Counted from the first letter of the stretch, positions 1-9,803 are shown. The stretch is DNA of 64,000 nt from Streptosporangium album (GCF_014203795.1 NZ_JACHJU010000001.1:3720001-3784000); one strand, 5' to 3'. The notes: generated by a model not told the origin, from the sequence alone. A program made the numbers and translations.

Positions 1-20
1 GGGGAATGGGCGGGTTGAGG

Positions 21-44
21 ATTTTGTGAAAGATTTCACAAAAT
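21..44. promoter_or_regulatory. Rex-type redox operator upstream of atpB
   Basis: A perfect inverted repeat with an 11-base arm on each side of a central GA. The core TTGTGAAAGATTTCACAA matches the redox repressor Rex consensus TTGTGAANNNNTTCACAA. It ends 12 bases before the GGAGG ribosome site of atpB. Rex senses NADH/NAD+ and represses respiratory genes in actinobacteria. Control of atpB by Rex is inferred from position and sequence. Confidence 0.75.
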
Positions 45-69
45 AGCCGTTCGTTGAGGAGGCTGCCAG

Positions 70-843
70 ATGAAGGCGTCCGACGAGTTTCAGGCTCCAG
101 GTCTCGATCTCTTCTCGTTTCCACCGCTCTGGCCGGGCGCACCGTACTGGCTGACCAAACCGACCCTGATGGCCGTGGTCGGGGCCGTCCTGATCTGCGT
201 TCTGATGTGGGCCGCGTTCGCCAAGCCCAAGCTGGTGCCGCGCGGCCTGCAGAACATCGCGGAACTGGGCTACGTGTTCATCCGCGAGCACGCGGCCAGG
301 CCTTTCCTCGGCAAGGATGCCGACAGCTGGATGGGCCTGTTGCTCAGCATCTTCTTCCTGACCTGGATCTGGAACCTGATGGGCGTGCTCCCGTTCGTCC
401 AGCTCCCTGTCTCCTCCTTCCTGGCCTTCCCCGCGGTAATCGCCTTCTCGGTCTATGTCATCAAGATCTATGTAGGTGTCCGCGAGCAGGGAGCAAGGGA
501 CTACGTCGGCAACCTCATCCCTCGCGGCCTGCCCAAGGTCGCCTATGTCCTGCTGGTCCCGCTGGAACTGCTGCAGAACTTCGTGACCTCGCTGTTCACC
601 CACATGCTCCGGCTGGCCGCCAACATGTTCGCGGGGCACCTGATCCTGGCGTTCTTCAGCGCGGTGGGTTTCTGGTTCCTGTTCGAGCGGCCCACCCTGC
701 TGGGCGTTCCGGTGGGGGTGCTCGGCGTGGTCATGGCGATCGTGATGACGGGGTTCGAGATGTTCATTCAGTTTCTGCAGGCATACCTCTTCGTGCTGCT
801 CACCGCCATGTTCATCGGCGCATCGCTCAACCCGAAGCACTGA
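70..843 (+). CDS. atpB: ATP synthase F0 subunit a (isolated copy)
   Basis: A 257-residue polytopic membrane protein, the stator subunit a that forms the proton half-channels of F-type ATP synthase next to the c-ring. The conserved fourth helix is present as LRLAANMFAGHL, containing the essential arginine, and the last helices (EMFIQFLQAYLFVLL) are typical. The ATG is preceded by GGAGG at 8 bases. It is odd that no atpE, atpF, atpH, atpA or other subunit gene follows: the next gene is convergent. Either the atp operon is split here or this is a second atpB copy. The family assignment is secure; the role of a stand-alone gene is unclear. Confidence 0.93.
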   Translation: MKASDEFQAPGLDLFSFPPLWPGAPYWLTKPTLMAVVGAVLICVLMWAAFAKPKLVPRGLQNIAELGYVFIREHAARPFLGKDADSWMGLLLSIFFLTWIWNLMGVLPFVQLPVSSFLAFPAVIAFSVYVIKIYVGVREQGARDYVGNLIPRGLPKVAYVLLVPLELLQNFVTSLFTHMLRLAANMFAGHLILAFFSAVGFWFLFERPTLLGVPVGVLGVVMAIVMTGFEMFIQFLQAYLFVLLTAMFIGASLNPKH

Positions 844-919
844 GAGGGCGCACCCTGACCGCACCGCGCCCAGGCCGTCGGCGTTCCGCTCGGTCTCCTG
901 TCGGAGGCCGTTTCCCGCA

Positions 920-952
920 GGGAGGGCGCCGGGGCTTTCCGGGCGCCCTCCC
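920..952. terminator. Bidirectional hairpin between atpB and the DUF2207 gene
   Basis: An 11-base-pair GC stem (GGGAGGGCGCC with GGCGCCCTCCC) around a 11-base loop, placed between two convergent genes. There is no clear U-tract, as is common for actinobacterial terminators. Confidence 0.55.
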
Positions 953-969
953 GGCACTCTTCGAGAGCT

Positions 970-2637
970 TCAGAGGGAGCGGAACTGGCGGGTGGAGGAG
1001 ATCGCGCCCGAGGTCGTCATGGTGAAGGTCCGCATCGAGTCGGCGAACTTGGACAGGTCCCATTCGGCCGGGCCGTGGTACCAGTACAGGTTGTCGGCCT
1101 GCTGGCCGTTGCCGTTGACCGAGGAGACCACACGCGCCCAGCGCTCGACGTTGTCGAAGATCACGGCATAGGGCAGGTAGCGGGAGAACAGCTCCACCCG
1201 CTGGGCCGGGGGGATGTTCCCGCCGACGTCGCCGGAGGCCAGATACTCCCGGAACCCGAGGGTGTGGGCGAGCGCTCCCGCGCCCTTGGAGGTCTTGGCG
1301 GGCATGTACTGGCCGCCGACGGCCATGGCGGCGCCCGCGATGATCAGGGCCAGGCCGAGCAGGCCGTACGTGGTGAACCAGGCCAGTGCGACGGTGGCGA
1401 GGACTCCGGCCACGGTGAGCACCACGCCGATGGTCGTCCAGCGGGTGCGCACGGTGTCGGGGCGGCGGGCGAACCAGCCCTGGGTGACCACGTCGCGGTA
1501 GAGCGCGTCGCGGACCTTGCCGAGGTTGGTCGCGAACGAGCCCTGGAGGTGGGAGAGCAGGACCGCGTCTCGACCGTCGAAGATGGCGTCGTAGAGGGCG
1601 CGCTCATACGACAACAGCGAGCTGGTCGGGGCACTGGGCAGCCGGACCAGAGTCCAGTCAGGCGAGTCGTAGGCCTGCCGGGGCTGCTCGTCGATCCGGA
1701 TGTAGCCCCGGACGGCCAGGTCCACGATCGTGGCGGTCACGTCGATCACATCGGCCTGCTCGTCCATGAGCGTGCCGATCTGACCGGGGCGCACACCGTC
1801 CGGCGGGGCGAAGTGGCCGTTCTCGACCGCGCTGAGCGAGCCGGACTCGTGGCCGACCACGCGGGCGTCGCGGCCTCGCGTCCAGTAGACCAGGCCGAGG
1901 CCGCCGAGCATCAGGACCAGCAGACCCGCCAGCGCCCCGCCGGTGACGGCGTTCAGAGTGAAGGCGTTGGACAGCTCGAAGCGGCGCTCCAGGATCGGGC
2001 CGCCCTTGGTGGCGCCCGACGGGTAGCCGATGACCACGGTGAGCACCTCGCCGGCGCCCAGCTCCTGCTGCTCGAACTCCGCGGTGGCCCCGGTGTGGTC
2101 GGGTGACGCGGTGGTGCAGCCGATCGCGGAGGACAGCACGCCCGCGAAGCAGGACAGGCTCTGGAGCTGGCCCGGGCCGGTAACCGTGACCTTGGCCTGG
2201 GTGACCGGGACGGACCAGGCTCCCACGGCGTACCACCGCAGCTCCTGGGCGTCGGCCAGCGGGGTCACCGCGCCCTTGACGTCGTATTCCAGCTTGGCGG
2301 TGCCCGAGCCCTTCAGCGTGATCGAGTCGCCTTGCAGCGTGGCGTCGCCCTTGAGGTTGACGACCTGGTAGAGGCGGTCGCTGCCGTCGTCGTAGCGCGT
2401 GCGGTCGACCAGCGTCCGCGTCGGCGGGGTGCCTTCGAAGGTGACGCTCTCGGTGACGTGCAGTGTGCCGTCCTGCCGTAGTTCGAGGGTGACCGTGTCG
2501 TCGGCTACTTTGCCCGCCTGGATGGACGCCGTGCCCGCCGTGCCGGCCGCGAGGGCCGGAGAGGCGCTCAGGGCCAGCGCAAGTGTGGCAACCGCGGCCA
2601 TACTCCCGGCCGCTCGGTGCAAAACAGATCCCGCCAT
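970..2637 (-). CDS. DUF2207 domain membrane protein
   Basis: A 555-residue protein of unknown function. The N-terminus has a signal peptide ending near SPALAAG, followed by an extracellular beta-rich DUF2207 region that includes acidic and Thr-rich stretches. There is a membrane helix near residue 230 (GALAGLLVLMLGGLGLVYW), a cytoplasmic part, and two further hydrophobic segments near residues 405-445. The ATG at 2637 is chosen because the signal peptide begins there; an upstream in-frame start would add 14 residues. It stands alone, convergent with atpB and divergent from the metallopeptidase gene. DUF2207 proteins are widespread in actinobacterial envelopes and have no established reaction. 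Confidence 0.8.
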   Translation of the reverse strand: MAGSVLHRAAGSMAAVATLALALSASPALAAGTAGTASIQAGKVADDTVTLELRQDGTLHVTESVTFEGTPPTRTLVDRTRYDDGSDRLYQVVNLKGDATLQGDSITLKGSGTAKLEYDVKGAVTPLADAQELRWYAVGAWSVPVTQAKVTVTGPGQLQSLSCFAGVLSSAIGCTTASPDHTGATAEFEQQELGAGEVLTVVIGYPSGATKGGPILERRFELSNAFTLNAVTGGALAGLLVLMLGGLGLVYWTRGRDARVVGHESGSLSAVENGHFAPPDGVRPGQIGTLMDEQADVIDVTATIVDLAVRGYIRIDEQPRQAYDSPDWTLVRLPSAPTSSLLSYERALYDAIFDGRDAVLLSHLQGSFATNLGKVRDALYRDVVTQGWFARRPDTVRTRWTTIGVVLTVAGVLATVALAWFTTYGLLGLALIIAGAAMAVGGQYMPAKTSKGAGALAHTLGFREYLASGDVGGNIPPAQRVELFSRYLPYAVIFDNVERWARVVSSVNGNGQQADNLYWYHGPAEWDLSKFADSMRTFTMTTSGAISSTRQFRSL

Positions 2638-2771
2638 GGCTCGGGAGCCTATCGAGAACCACGCGCCACTGACTGCCACCCCCGATCCCTATTTTTCGGT
2701 CAATAAACCTACGTAGGCTGATATCCGCTAGATTGCCGCCCGGAGATCCCCACCCTGGAGAAGGCGGACAC

Positions 2772-3797
2772 ATGCGCCCACGCGGATCGAGCCCTCTGGC
2801 CTTTGGTGTCTTCGGTGTCCTGGCCATGACGTTCGCCGCTGTCGTGGTGATCGCCGGGCTGGCCGGGGGGGACGAGGCGGAGGTTCCGGCCACGCCGGGA
2901 GCCGGTCCCATAGCGACCAGAAATGCCGGGATCCCGCCGGCTGAGGACGCGGAGGTCACCCCGCCGAGGTTCGGGCCGCCGCCCACGCTGAAACTCGGGT
3001 CGATGGGCGACACCGAGATCACGCTGGCCGCCCAGCAGAGAATGGCCGTCGATCTCCGCGCCATGCGACGCTCCGACACCTCCGCCCGGCTCAAGCGCAA
3101 CCCGCTGTACGGCACCGGCACCATGCGCCCCACCACCTGCCGCGCTCCCCGGCCCTCGACCAGGCCCGCCGACATGCTGAACTACCTCAACGCGGTCACC
3201 GGCTGCCTGGACCGGGCCTGGTCGGGGAAGTTCTCCCAGGCCGGAGCGGTCTTCCTGCAGCCACGCCGGGTCTACTGGTCCCGTCCGGGCCGGGGCCCCT
3301 GCGGCACCTACCCCAATCCCCGGTTCGCCGCCTACTACTGCCCGTCCAACCGGGGTATGTACATCGGCCTGACCCATCTCATCGAGCAGACCGGCCAGAC
3401 CGACCCGGCCAGCAACCACGTCCCGTATCTGGCCGTGCTCGCCCACGAGTACGGCCATCACGTGCAGACGATGGCGGGGATCGGCGGCGCCTGGTGGTGG
3501 GAGGTCGCGGACAAGTCCAAGACCGCCCAGAACGCGTACTCCCGTCGCAACGAGCTTCAGGCCCAGTGCATGGCGGGGGTCTTCGTCCGTACCGTCCGGA
3601 CCTCGCTCGGCGTCACCGGCGCCCGCTGGAACGAGGTGCTGCAGACGGAGTACAGTCGCGGCGACGACCAGGGCGGAGGGGGCATCCGCGACCACGGCAC
3701 CGGCGACCACTACGCCGGATGGCTCCAGCAGGGCTGGAAGTACGCCAGGATCGGCTACTGCAACACCTGGGCCGTCCCCGCCTCACAGGTCAGCTGA
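2772..3797 (+). CDS. Neutral zinc metallopeptidase (YpfJ/zn_peptidase family), membrane-anchored
   Basis: A 341-residue protein. Residues 9-33 form an N-terminal membrane anchor, followed by a low-complexity linker and then a catalytic domain. HEYGHH at about 225-230 is the HExxH zinc site, and the later NELQAQCMAGVF segment supplies the usual third-ligand glutamate of the YpfJ-type family (PF04228). The ATG has an AGAAGG ribosome site 8 bases upstream; an in-frame start 13 codons earlier lacks one. It is probably an extracytoplasmic peptidase, with substrate unknown. The gene is transcribed alone. Confidence 0.85.
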   Translation: MRPRGSSPLAFGVFGVLAMTFAAVVVIAGLAGGDEAEVPATPGAGPIATRNAGIPPAEDAEVTPPRFGPPPTLKLGSMGDTEITLAAQQRMAVDLRAMRRSDTSARLKRNPLYGTGTMRPTTCRAPRPSTRPADMLNYLNAVTGCLDRAWSGKFSQAGAVFLQPRRVYWSRPGRGPCGTYPNPRFAAYYCPSNRGMYIGLTHLIEQTGQTDPASNHVPYLAVLAHEYGHHVQTMAGIGGAWWWEVADKSKTAQNAYSRRNELQAQCMAGVFVRTVRTSLGVTGARWNEVLQTEYSRGDDQGGGGIRDHGTGDHYAGWLQQGWKYARIGYCNTWAVPASQVS

Positions 3798-4005
3798 CTC
3801 CCGCCTCCGAGCGCCGGCGCGTCCGCCGAGGCGGACGCTGAGCGCGGTCACGGGATACACCACCAATTCACCACTTCGGCGAGTAAGAGCCGACTCCGGC
3901 GATCTCGGCTGGATACAATGCCGACCTGCTCAAAATGATCCCGCCGGGCATCGCGCCCGACGGGGCCAGTACCCATGTCGGCAGCCTAGAGCCTCCCGAG
4001 GTGGC

Positions 4006-4719
4006 ATGCGCGGGCCTGTGCGTGGACGACCCCGAGCAGGCATAGCTGCGGTTCTTGTGGTGATTTGTTGCCTTATATCGGCATGCACCGCGACGGTCGG
4101 CGGGTCTCCGCCGGCGAGCGACGCCGTGGCGGTCCGCGGAACCCGGGCCCCGGCACCGCTGGTCATGATCGTTGGAGACAGCTTCACCGTGGGATCGGGC
4201 CCGGTCGAGCGGTGGGACACCTACGCCGCGAAGGCCGCGCGCGAGCTGGGCTGGCAGCTCGTCACCGCGGGGGCGGCGGGGACGGGCTTCGTCAACCGCG
4301 GCCCGGTGAAGCGGACCTTCCAGGAGTCCTTCACCGAGGAGCTCTCCTGGCGCCCGGCCCCCGACCTGCTGATCATCTCCGGCGGGCACAACGACCGCCG
4401 CACCGGTTTCGACAAGGTGCACGCGGCCGCCCGGCGTCTGCTCGAACTCGTCCGCACCAGCTGGCCGCAGACCAGGGTCGTCGTCATCGGCCCTCTCTGG
4501 ATGGCCAGGGCTCCCCGGTGGGCCTATGGCGTCAGGGACGCCGTGGCGATCGCCGCCGACGAGGAGGGGGCGACCTTCCTGGACCCGCTCGGCGAGCACT
4601 GGAGCCACGAACTGATCCTGCCCGACGGCGTCCACCCCACCCTCGCCGGACACGTACGGCTCGCACACTGGCTGGTCACGGCACTACACGAGGATGGGTT
4701 CGGGCCGGCGCCCCGGTGA
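4006..4719 (+). CDS. SGNH/GDSL-family hydrolase, predicted lipoprotein
   Basis: A 237-residue protein. The signal peptide has a lipobox LISAC (Cys27), which suggests lipid anchoring on the outer membrane face. The SGNH blocks are in order: GDSF with nucleophile Ser59, a conserved Gly in block II, GGHND (block III Asn) and DGVHP near residue 208 carrying the catalytic Asp and His. This fold acts as esterase, lipase or carbohydrate acetylesterase. Next to a polysaccharide-degradation cluster, a deacetylase role on hemicellulose is possible but is only inferred from neighbours. Confidence 0.85.
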   Translation: MRGPVRGRPRAGIAAVLVVICCLISACTATVGGSPPASDAVAVRGTRAPAPLVMIVGDSFTVGSGPVERWDTYAAKAARELGWQLVTAGAAGTGFVNRGPVKRTFQESFTEELSWRPAPDLLIISGGHNDRRTGFDKVHAAARRLLELVRTSWPQTRVVVIGPLWMARAPRWAYGVRDAVAIAADEEGATFLDPLGEHWSHELILPDGVHPTLAGHVRLAHWLVTALHEDGFGPAPR

Positions 4720-4814
4720 CCCTCCCGTTCACCCCGGTGCTCCGAGTCGCCGCTCTCGCCGAGCGGGCGAGGCCCCGGCGCGGTGAGCACGTCGGTGACC
4801 TCGCCCGCACGCTC

Positions 4815-6170
4815 TCAGGAGAGGGTGGGGGTGGGTGGGGTGCCGGAGCCGTTCCAGGTGCCGATGAAGCCGTAGGTGGTGGAGCCTCCTGCGGGGATGG
4901 TGCCGTTCCAGGCGGCGTTGGTGAAGGTGAAGGTGGTGCCGGAGGCGGTGTAGGCGGAGTTCCAGGACTGGGTGACGTTCACGCCTGCGGGGTAGGTGAG
5001 CACGCTCTTCCAGTTGGTGACGGCGGTGGTGCATTTGACGGTGACGTCGCCCTGGAAGCCGCCCTGCCAGGAGTTGACGGTTTTGTAGGTGGAGGTGCAG
5101 CCGGAGCCGCTCTGGCCGGTGGTGGTGAAGGTGGTGGTGGCCGAGGCGGTGGGCTTGCCCGGCGTCGTCGGGGCCTGGGTGTCGGGGGTGTCGCCCCCGC
5201 CGTAGATCGTGGCCTGCACGGAGGTCTGGGCGATGCCGTTCGCGCCGTTGAAGAGCCGCTGGCCCCAGCTGGTCAGGCTGGAGGCGTTGAAGTTGGTCAC
5301 CTGGTCGAGGTATTCGACGCCACCGCCGTTGCCGCTCCAGGACCAGCCGAGGTAGCCGACGCCCTTGGCCTGCGACTGGGCCATGATCGTGTCCTCGTCC
5401 GGGTTGCCGTCGGAGTGGTTGAACCCGAACTCGCCGATCACCAGGGGCAGCCCGGCGGTCTGGAACCGCTGGATGTAGTCGGTGACCTCGGCGGCCGTGT
5501 CGAACACGCCGTACATGTGGATGGAGAAGACGGTGTTGCGCTGCGGGTCGGCGGCGAACACCGTGCTCGCGTTGTCGCGCATGGTGAAGCCCCAGTCCTG
5601 GCCCCAGTTGGGCGCGTCCACCATGATCAGGTTCTGGAAGCCGTTGCTGCGCAGCCGGGTGATCGCGGCGGAGGTGGCCTGGGTCCAGCCGGGGGTGGTG
5701 GCGGTGTTGCCGAAGGGCTCGTTGCCGATGTCGAGGACGACGTAGTCCTCCTGGCCGACGAGCGCGCTCTTCACGCTGATCCAGTAGTCGACGGCCTGGT
5801 CAAGGGTGCGGGCGTCGCTCGCCTCGCCGTACCCGGTGGTGTCGTGGTCCTCCAGCACGCAGATGAGCTTGTTCTGCTTGCACAGCGACACGACGTTGGC
5901 CACGTCGGAGACGCTGTTGGCGGTCCAGCGGCCGCCGCTCAGCACCACGCGCACCGTGTTCGCGCCGAGGGACTTGATGTCCGCGAAGGAGGCGGTCTGG
6001 GTCGGGTACCAGGTATGCGCGTGGCTGGTGCCGCGCATGACGAACGGGGTGTCGTTCGCCTCAAGGATCTTCGTGCCGCTCACGTGCAGGCCGGTGGCGG
6101 CGTGGGCGGCGGGCATCGAGATGAAGAACGACAGGAAGAGCGCGGCGAGCATCGCCACTCGTGTTCTCAT
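4815..6170 (-). CDS. Mannan endo-1,4-beta-mannosidase (GH5, subfamily 8-like) with C-terminal CBM2-like domain
   Basis: A 451-residue secreted enzyme. The signal peptide covers residues 1-24 (ending AAHA). The GH5 domain runs about 25-320, with acid/base Glu151 in GNEPFG and nucleophile Glu247 in IGEFGF. Motifs such as EANDTPFVMRGTSHAHTWY are those of actinobacterial GH5_8 mannanases. A Thr/Pro linker leads to a cellulose-binding CBM2-type module (about 355-446, with the NSWQGGFQG motif). It cleaves internal beta-1,4-mannosidic bonds while bound to cellulose. It lies downstream of the GH48 gene on the same strand, but no CebR box is seen directly in front of it. The GH5 assignment is secure; mannan specificity follows from motif similarity. 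Confidence 0.88.
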   Translation of the reverse strand: MRTRVAMLAALFLSFFISMPAAHAATGLHVSGTKILEANDTPFVMRGTSHAHTWYPTQTASFADIKSLGANTVRVVLSGGRWTANSVSDVANVVSLCKQNKLICVLEDHDTTGYGEASDARTLDQAVDYWISVKSALVGQEDYVVLDIGNEPFGNTATTPGWTQATSAAITRLRSNGFQNLIMVDAPNWGQDWGFTMRDNASTVFAADPQRNTVFSIHMYGVFDTAAEVTDYIQRFQTAGLPLVIGEFGFNHSDGNPDEDTIMAQSQAKGVGYLGWSWSGNGGGVEYLDQVTNFNASSLTSWGQRLFNGANGIAQTSVQATIYGGGDTPDTQAPTTPGKPTASATTTFTTTGQSGSGCTSTYKTVNSWQGGFQGDVTVKCTTAVTNWKSVLTYPAGVNVTQSWNSAYTASGTTFTFTNAAWNGTIPAGGSTTYGFIGTWNGSGTPPTPTLS

Positions 6171-6173
6171 GAT

Positions 6174-6347
6174 CTACCTCGGTTGGGTGGGGAGGGCCGG
6201 CCGGGTGGACGCCGTCCAGGTCGGAGCCGCCGCAGGAGGCATCGATGCCTCGCCGTAGCTGAACTGCGGCGCCGCGGCGGCCTGGGCGACCGGCACCGGC
6301 ACGGCCACCAGGGCCGGCAGGGCGAGTGCCGCCGGGGAGTTCTTCAT
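6174..6347 (-). pseudogene. Short secreted ORF, possible relic of a glycoside hydrolase
   Basis: A 57-residue reading frame in the 300-base gap between the mannanase and GH48 genes. It begins MKNSPAALALPALVAVPVP, looks like a signal peptide ending AQAAAA, and continues APQFSYGEA, which resembles the first residues of some GH9 catalytic domains. It then loses similarity and stops. It may be the surviving 5' end of a lost cellulase gene, or a chance short secreted ORF. A TCT-CGG-AGG-like stretch near the start could serve as a ribosome site. Confidence 0.3.
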
Positions 6348-6468
6348 GGGGTGCCTCTCGGAGGTGGTGCTCGGGGCATGGCGGCAGGTCAGGGGTGCCG
6401 CCACGCCCCGAGGTCTCAGGGGAGGGTTGAGCTGGTCAGCGACCGGTCGGACCGGCCTGTTCGCCCGG

Positions 6469-9408
6469 TCAGGGGAAGAGCCGGCCGTACTCGGCCAGGG
6501 CGACGGCCACGTCGACCTGGGCCCAGAACCGGTGGTAGTTGAAGGTCGGCGCGGGGCCGGTGCCCTTCAGATACGCGTCGACCTTCGGCCAGTCCGGGTC
6601 GTTCTTGTAGAAGGACCGGATCGACATGAAGGTGGAGTTCGAGTCGATCACGTCGCCGTTGGGCATCTTGCCGGTCCAGCCCGGCGGGACGTAGACCGGG
6701 TCGTTGAGACGGTTGTAGTCGGCCTTGGTCTCGGGCACCGAGACGCCCTTGGCGTCCTGGTTGTTCTTCCAGATGCCGTCGAGCAGGCCCTTGGCGATGG
6801 CCTTGGCCGTGGCGTTACCGGACTTGGCGGCGTAGTAGGTGAGCACCTTGGCGTAGGAGCCCGCCACGCCGACGTCGCTGGTGTAGTCCCGGATGCTGAC
6901 GTGCAGCCCGGCGTTGGCGCCCGGGTTGCTCGCGTTCCAGGTGTCCGGCTGGCCGGTCCACACCAGGGTCGAGGGGATCTGGAAGGTCCCGTCGGCGTTG
7001 ACCGTGGTGTTGTCGGTCGCCCACTTGACCCACTTGTCCAGCACCTGTTTGGCGGCGGTGTTGCCGGTCGTGTAGTAGAGCTCCGCGACCCGCTCCATCG
7101 ACCAGGCCTGGAAGCCGAACCACTGGTTCGACGGCGGGTCGTGGTAGACCGGCTGCCAGTCGTAGGCCATGCCGTAGAAGGTGGGCAGTGTGGACGGCGG
7201 GGCCGCGTAGTGGCCCTGCCAGCTGTTGGTCGCGCCGCCGGCGATCGCGCCCTCGCTCGACTGCAGCCAGCGGTAGAACTCCAGCTGCCGCGTCAGGCTG
7301 GTGCCCCAGTCCTGTACGGCGGTCGCGCCCTTGGGCTTGAGCACGTCCACGGTGGACAGGGCCCAGGCCGCCATCGGGTTCTGGTAGCCGGAGTGGTTGT
7401 GGCTGGCGCCGATCCGCCAGGCCCAGCCCGCGGAGGTGTCGTTGGCGCCGCCCCAGGCGTAGTACCAGCTCAGCAGGTAGGCCGAGCTGTCCTTGCCGGT
7501 GCCGGCCGCGCACGATGTGCTGGTGCAGCCCTGTTTCTTGAAGTACTTGTCGTACATCGCGTAGCGCAGGTAGTCACCCATCTTCGCGGCCTTGGAGACC
7601 GAGGAGGCGACCTGCGTCTCCTTGCCCTGCTCCTTGGCCCAGGTGTACGCCCAGTAGGCGGCCTGGACGGCGCGGGCGTCGGCGTCGGGGGCGTTGGTGT
7701 ACTTCCACTGCTTGGCGTAGCTGCTGTCCCCGGTGAACAGGTCCAGGTAGCCGTTCTTGCCGCCGTGCTTGAAGGTGTCACAGGACGGCTGGGGGATGGT
7801 CTCGAAGACCGACTCCTCCGGGCCGCGCTGGTAGGTGTTGATGTAGGCGGGCTTGGTGGTGCCGTCGCCGCAGCGGCCGTAGCCGTAGGTGTTGTCCACG
7901 TCGAGCAGCCAGTGCATGCCGTACACGTCGCTGGTGCCGTAGGCGCTCTTCAGCTCGTTCGCGATCGGGTCGCTGCCGACGCTGACGCCGTTGTCCAGCT
8001 TGGAGGGGTACTGCTTGACGTCGTCCCACTCACCGGCGTAGGTGGCGGGCTTGGACGGGTTGTAGAAGGAGTTGGTCGGCTGGTCCGCGGCGGAGGGGAT
8101 GATGTACTTCTCCATCGAGGCCCAGGCGTCGTTGAACTTGCTCCAGTCGCCGGTCACCTTGCCGTAGGCCGCCTCCAGCCACAGGTAGTAGCTGTAGGCC
8201 TCGGAGGTGGTCTCGTGCCCGTGGTCGGGAGCCTCCACCATGAAGGTCTCCACCGAGTGGTACGGCACGCCCTGCGGTGAGAAGTAGCCGTTCGCCGGAT
8301 CCTTGAGCTTGTTGTACATCGTGGTGAAGCGCTTGATGTACTCGTTGTCGCCGCCCGCGCTGTCGTTGTCCACCTCGGTGGCGGTCGCCTTGGCCGAGGT
8401 GTGACCGGGGGCGGTCGAGGTGAACTCCGCGCTGCCCGAGGCCTGGTCGGCGTCCTCGGCGGCGGCGATCCTCACCGTCTGCGCGGTGTTCCAGTTGGCC
8501 GTGGTGAAGGTCAGCGAGCCGCCGGAGGAGACGGTCAGGTCGGCGTCGCCGCTCGTCCTGGCGGTCGTCACGGTGACGTTCGCGGCCGGGGCCTTGGAGA
8601 GCTTGACCGAGAGGTCCGCGCTGCCGCCCTCGGGGACGGCGATCGTGGCCGGGGTGAGGAGCACCGCGGGGGCGGCGTTGGCCTGAACGCTGATCCCGAC
8701 CGGGGAGGAGGTCGTGCTCGCGCCCTTGTCGTCGGTCGCCTTCGCGGTGAGCGAGTAGTCGCCGGCCGCCACGTTCGCCCAGCTGTAGGCGTACGGCGCG
8801 GTGGTGTCGGTGCCCAGCAGGGTCGTGCCGTTGAAGAACTCGACCTTGGCGACCGTGCCGTCGCTGTCGGCGGCGTTGGCGGTGATGTCCACCGTGGCGG
8901 GCGCGGTGAAGGTGGCACCCGCGAGCGGCTTGGTGATGCTCGCGGTGGGGGCCTGGTTGACGGGGCCGGTCCCGCCGCAGGCGACGCCGTTGATCGTGAA
9001 GCTGGTCGGCTTGGGGTTGGACCCGGACCAGCTTCCGTTGAAGCCGATGCTGGTCGAGGCCCCGGTGGCCAGGTTGCCGTTCCAGTCCAGGTTCTTGGCG
9101 GTGACGTTCTGGCCGCTCTGCGACCAGGTGGCGCTCCAGCCCTGGGTGACCTTCTGCGAGGCGTCGGGGAAGGCGAACCCGAGGGTCCAGCCGTTCAGCG
9201 GGTCACCCAGGTTCTTGATCGACACGTTGGCGGTGAAGCCACCCTGCCAGTCGTTGGTCGCGTAGGTGACATCGCAGGAGACCGCGGCGAATGCGGGTGA
9301 GGCTGCCAGCGCGGTGGTCGTTCCGGCCGCCAGGCTGAGCAGCGCCAGCGCGGCGACCCGTCTCCGGAAGTGTGGGAGCGCTCCCGTTTTGGCAGGAAAT
9401 TGAGGCAT
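6469..9408 (-). CDS. GH48 cellulose 1,4-beta-cellobiosidase with N-terminal CBM2
   Basis: A 979-residue secreted exocellulase. The signal peptide is residues 1-42 (ending SPAFAA). CBM2 is about 43-148 ([24 protein letters not shown]). A bacterial Ig-like domain is about 155-242 ([14 protein letters not shown]), followed by a Calx-beta-like domain about 245-340 ([17 protein letters not shown]) and GH48 to the end. The GH48 catalytic acid is in [18 protein letters not shown]48 enzymes release cellobiose processively and are the main exo-enzymes of actinobacterial cellulase sets. ATG 9408 is chosen because GGAGGACC lies just upstream and the signal peptide starts there; the open frame continues 120 codons further. 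It carries two CebR boxes. Confidence 0.95.
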   Translation of the reverse strand: MPQFPAKTGALPHFRRRVAALALLSLAAGTTTALAASPAFAAVSCDVTYATNDWQGGFTANVSIKNLGDPLNGWTLGFAFPDASQKVTQGWSATWSQSGQNVTAKNLDWNGNLATGASTSIGFNGSWSGSNPKPTSFTINGVACGGTGPVNQAPTASITKPLAGATFTAPATVDITANAADSDGTVAKVEFFNGTTLLGTDTTAPYAYSWANVAAGDYSLTAKATDDKGASTTSSPVGISVQANAAPAVLLTPATIAVPEGGSADLSVKLSKAPAANVTVTTARTSGDADLTVSSGGSLTFTTANWNTAQTVRIAAAEDADQASGSAEFTSTAPGHTSAKATATEVDNDSAGGDNEYIKRFTTMYNKLKDPANGYFSPQGVPYHSVETFMVEAPDHGHETTSEAYSYYLWLEAAYGKVTGDWSKFNDAWASMEKYIIPSAADQPTNSFYNPSKPATYAGEWDDVKQYPSKLDNGVSVGSDPIANELKSAYGTSDVYGMHWLLDVDNTYGYGRCGDGTTKPAYINTYQRGPEESVFETIPQPSCDTFKHGGKNGYLDLFTGDSSYAKQWKYTNAPDADARAVQAAYWAYTWAKEQGKETQVASSVSKAAKMGDYLRYAMYDKYFKKQGCTSTSCAAGTGKDSSAYLLSWYYAWGGANDTSAGWAWRIGASHNHSGYQNPMAAWALSTVDVLKPKGATAVQDWGTSLTRQLEFYRWLQSSEGAIAGGATNSWQGHYAAPPSTLPTFYGMAYDWQPVYHDPPSNQWFGFQAWSMERVAELYYTTGNTAAKQVLDKWVKWATDNTTVNADGTFQIPSTLVWTGQPDTWNASNPGANAGLHVSIRDYTSDVGVAGSYAKVLTYYAAKSGNATAKAIAKGLLDGIWKNNQDAKGVSVPETKADYNRLNDPVYVPPGWTGKMPNGDVIDSNSTFMSIRSFYKNDPDWPKVDAYLKGTGPAPTFNYHRFWAQVDVAVALAEYGRLFP
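9373..9386. promoter_or_regulatory. CebR-type operator inside the GH48 signal-peptide codons
   Basis: TGGGAGCGCTCCCG differs by one base from the CebR box TGGGAGCGCTCCCA. On the coding strand it encodes part of the signal peptide (around residues 8-12). A repressor bound here could act as a roadblock or help loop with the box 117 bases upstream. Confidence 0.6.
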
Positions 9409-9489
9409 CGAAAAGGTCCTCCAGGGATGGTTCCGATGCAAAGCCCCTGGTGGGGGGCTCACGTCGGGTGGAGCGGGGGAGAAGAGAGG

Positions 9490-9503
9490 TGGGAGCGCTC
9501 CCA
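9490..9503. promoter_or_regulatory. Perfect CebR operator upstream of GH48
   Basis: TGGGAGCGCTCCCA, the 14-base palindrome bound by the LacI-family cello-oligosaccharide sensor CebR in streptomycetes. It lies 82 bases before the GH48 start codon. A cebR gene with the same box is present at 17.5-18.5 kb. Confidence 0.9.
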
Positions 9504-9619
9504 AGCAAGATTCTGGAGACGGTCCTCGGGATGTCAATGGCATGTGTCCTGCGTTACGTCCAGGTTTCAGGGGACATGCCGTCAGGCTGCTGCGATCCGC
9601 GCGGGCGAGTTTCCCGACC

Positions 9620-9632
9620 GTGAAACTTTCAG
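9620..9632. promoter_or_regulatory. GAAACTTTC box upstream of GH48
   Basis: GTGAAACTTTCAG contains the palindrome GAAACTTTC, the form of the xylan/cellulose-linked regulator site (GAAASTTTC) reported before actinobacterial hemicellulase genes. It lies about 210 bases before GH48. Which protein binds it here is unknown. Confidence 0.5.
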
Positions 9633-9803
9633 ACCTCCGCGCCTTACGGTGCCGAGCGCTTGCTCCGTAAGCCGTCCCTCGGTTCGCGGCACGTCCCGAC
9701 CCCCGCCAGCCGCCGGTAGGGGCCGGAAAACAAGGGGGAAACCCGGATGTTTCTCGCGGGATCACCACCGCTGGGCTCGGTTTGGAGTGTGATATATCCC
9801 GCT

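Larger units (their letters stand above)
9409..9803. other. Intergenic control region between GH48 and the DUF6158-like gene
   Basis: A 395-base gap between divergent genes. It holds the GH48 ribosome site, a perfect CebR box and a GAAACTTTC box, described separately. I see no additional gene in it. Confidence 0.6.

Noticed and set aside
1266..1279. CebR-like match GGCGAGCGCTCCCG
   Set aside because: Three mismatches and inside the DUF2207 coding region, far from any sugar gene; likely chance in GC-rich DNA.
4065..6542. Very long plus-strand open frame across the mannanase gene
   Set aside because: Gly/Arg/Val-rich shadow of the GC-rich mannanase on the other strand, with no start signal or domain.
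6346..8280. Long plus-strand frame opposite GH48
   Set aside because: Antisense shadow with low-complexity Gly/Val/Arg content; GH48 on the minus strand explains the region.
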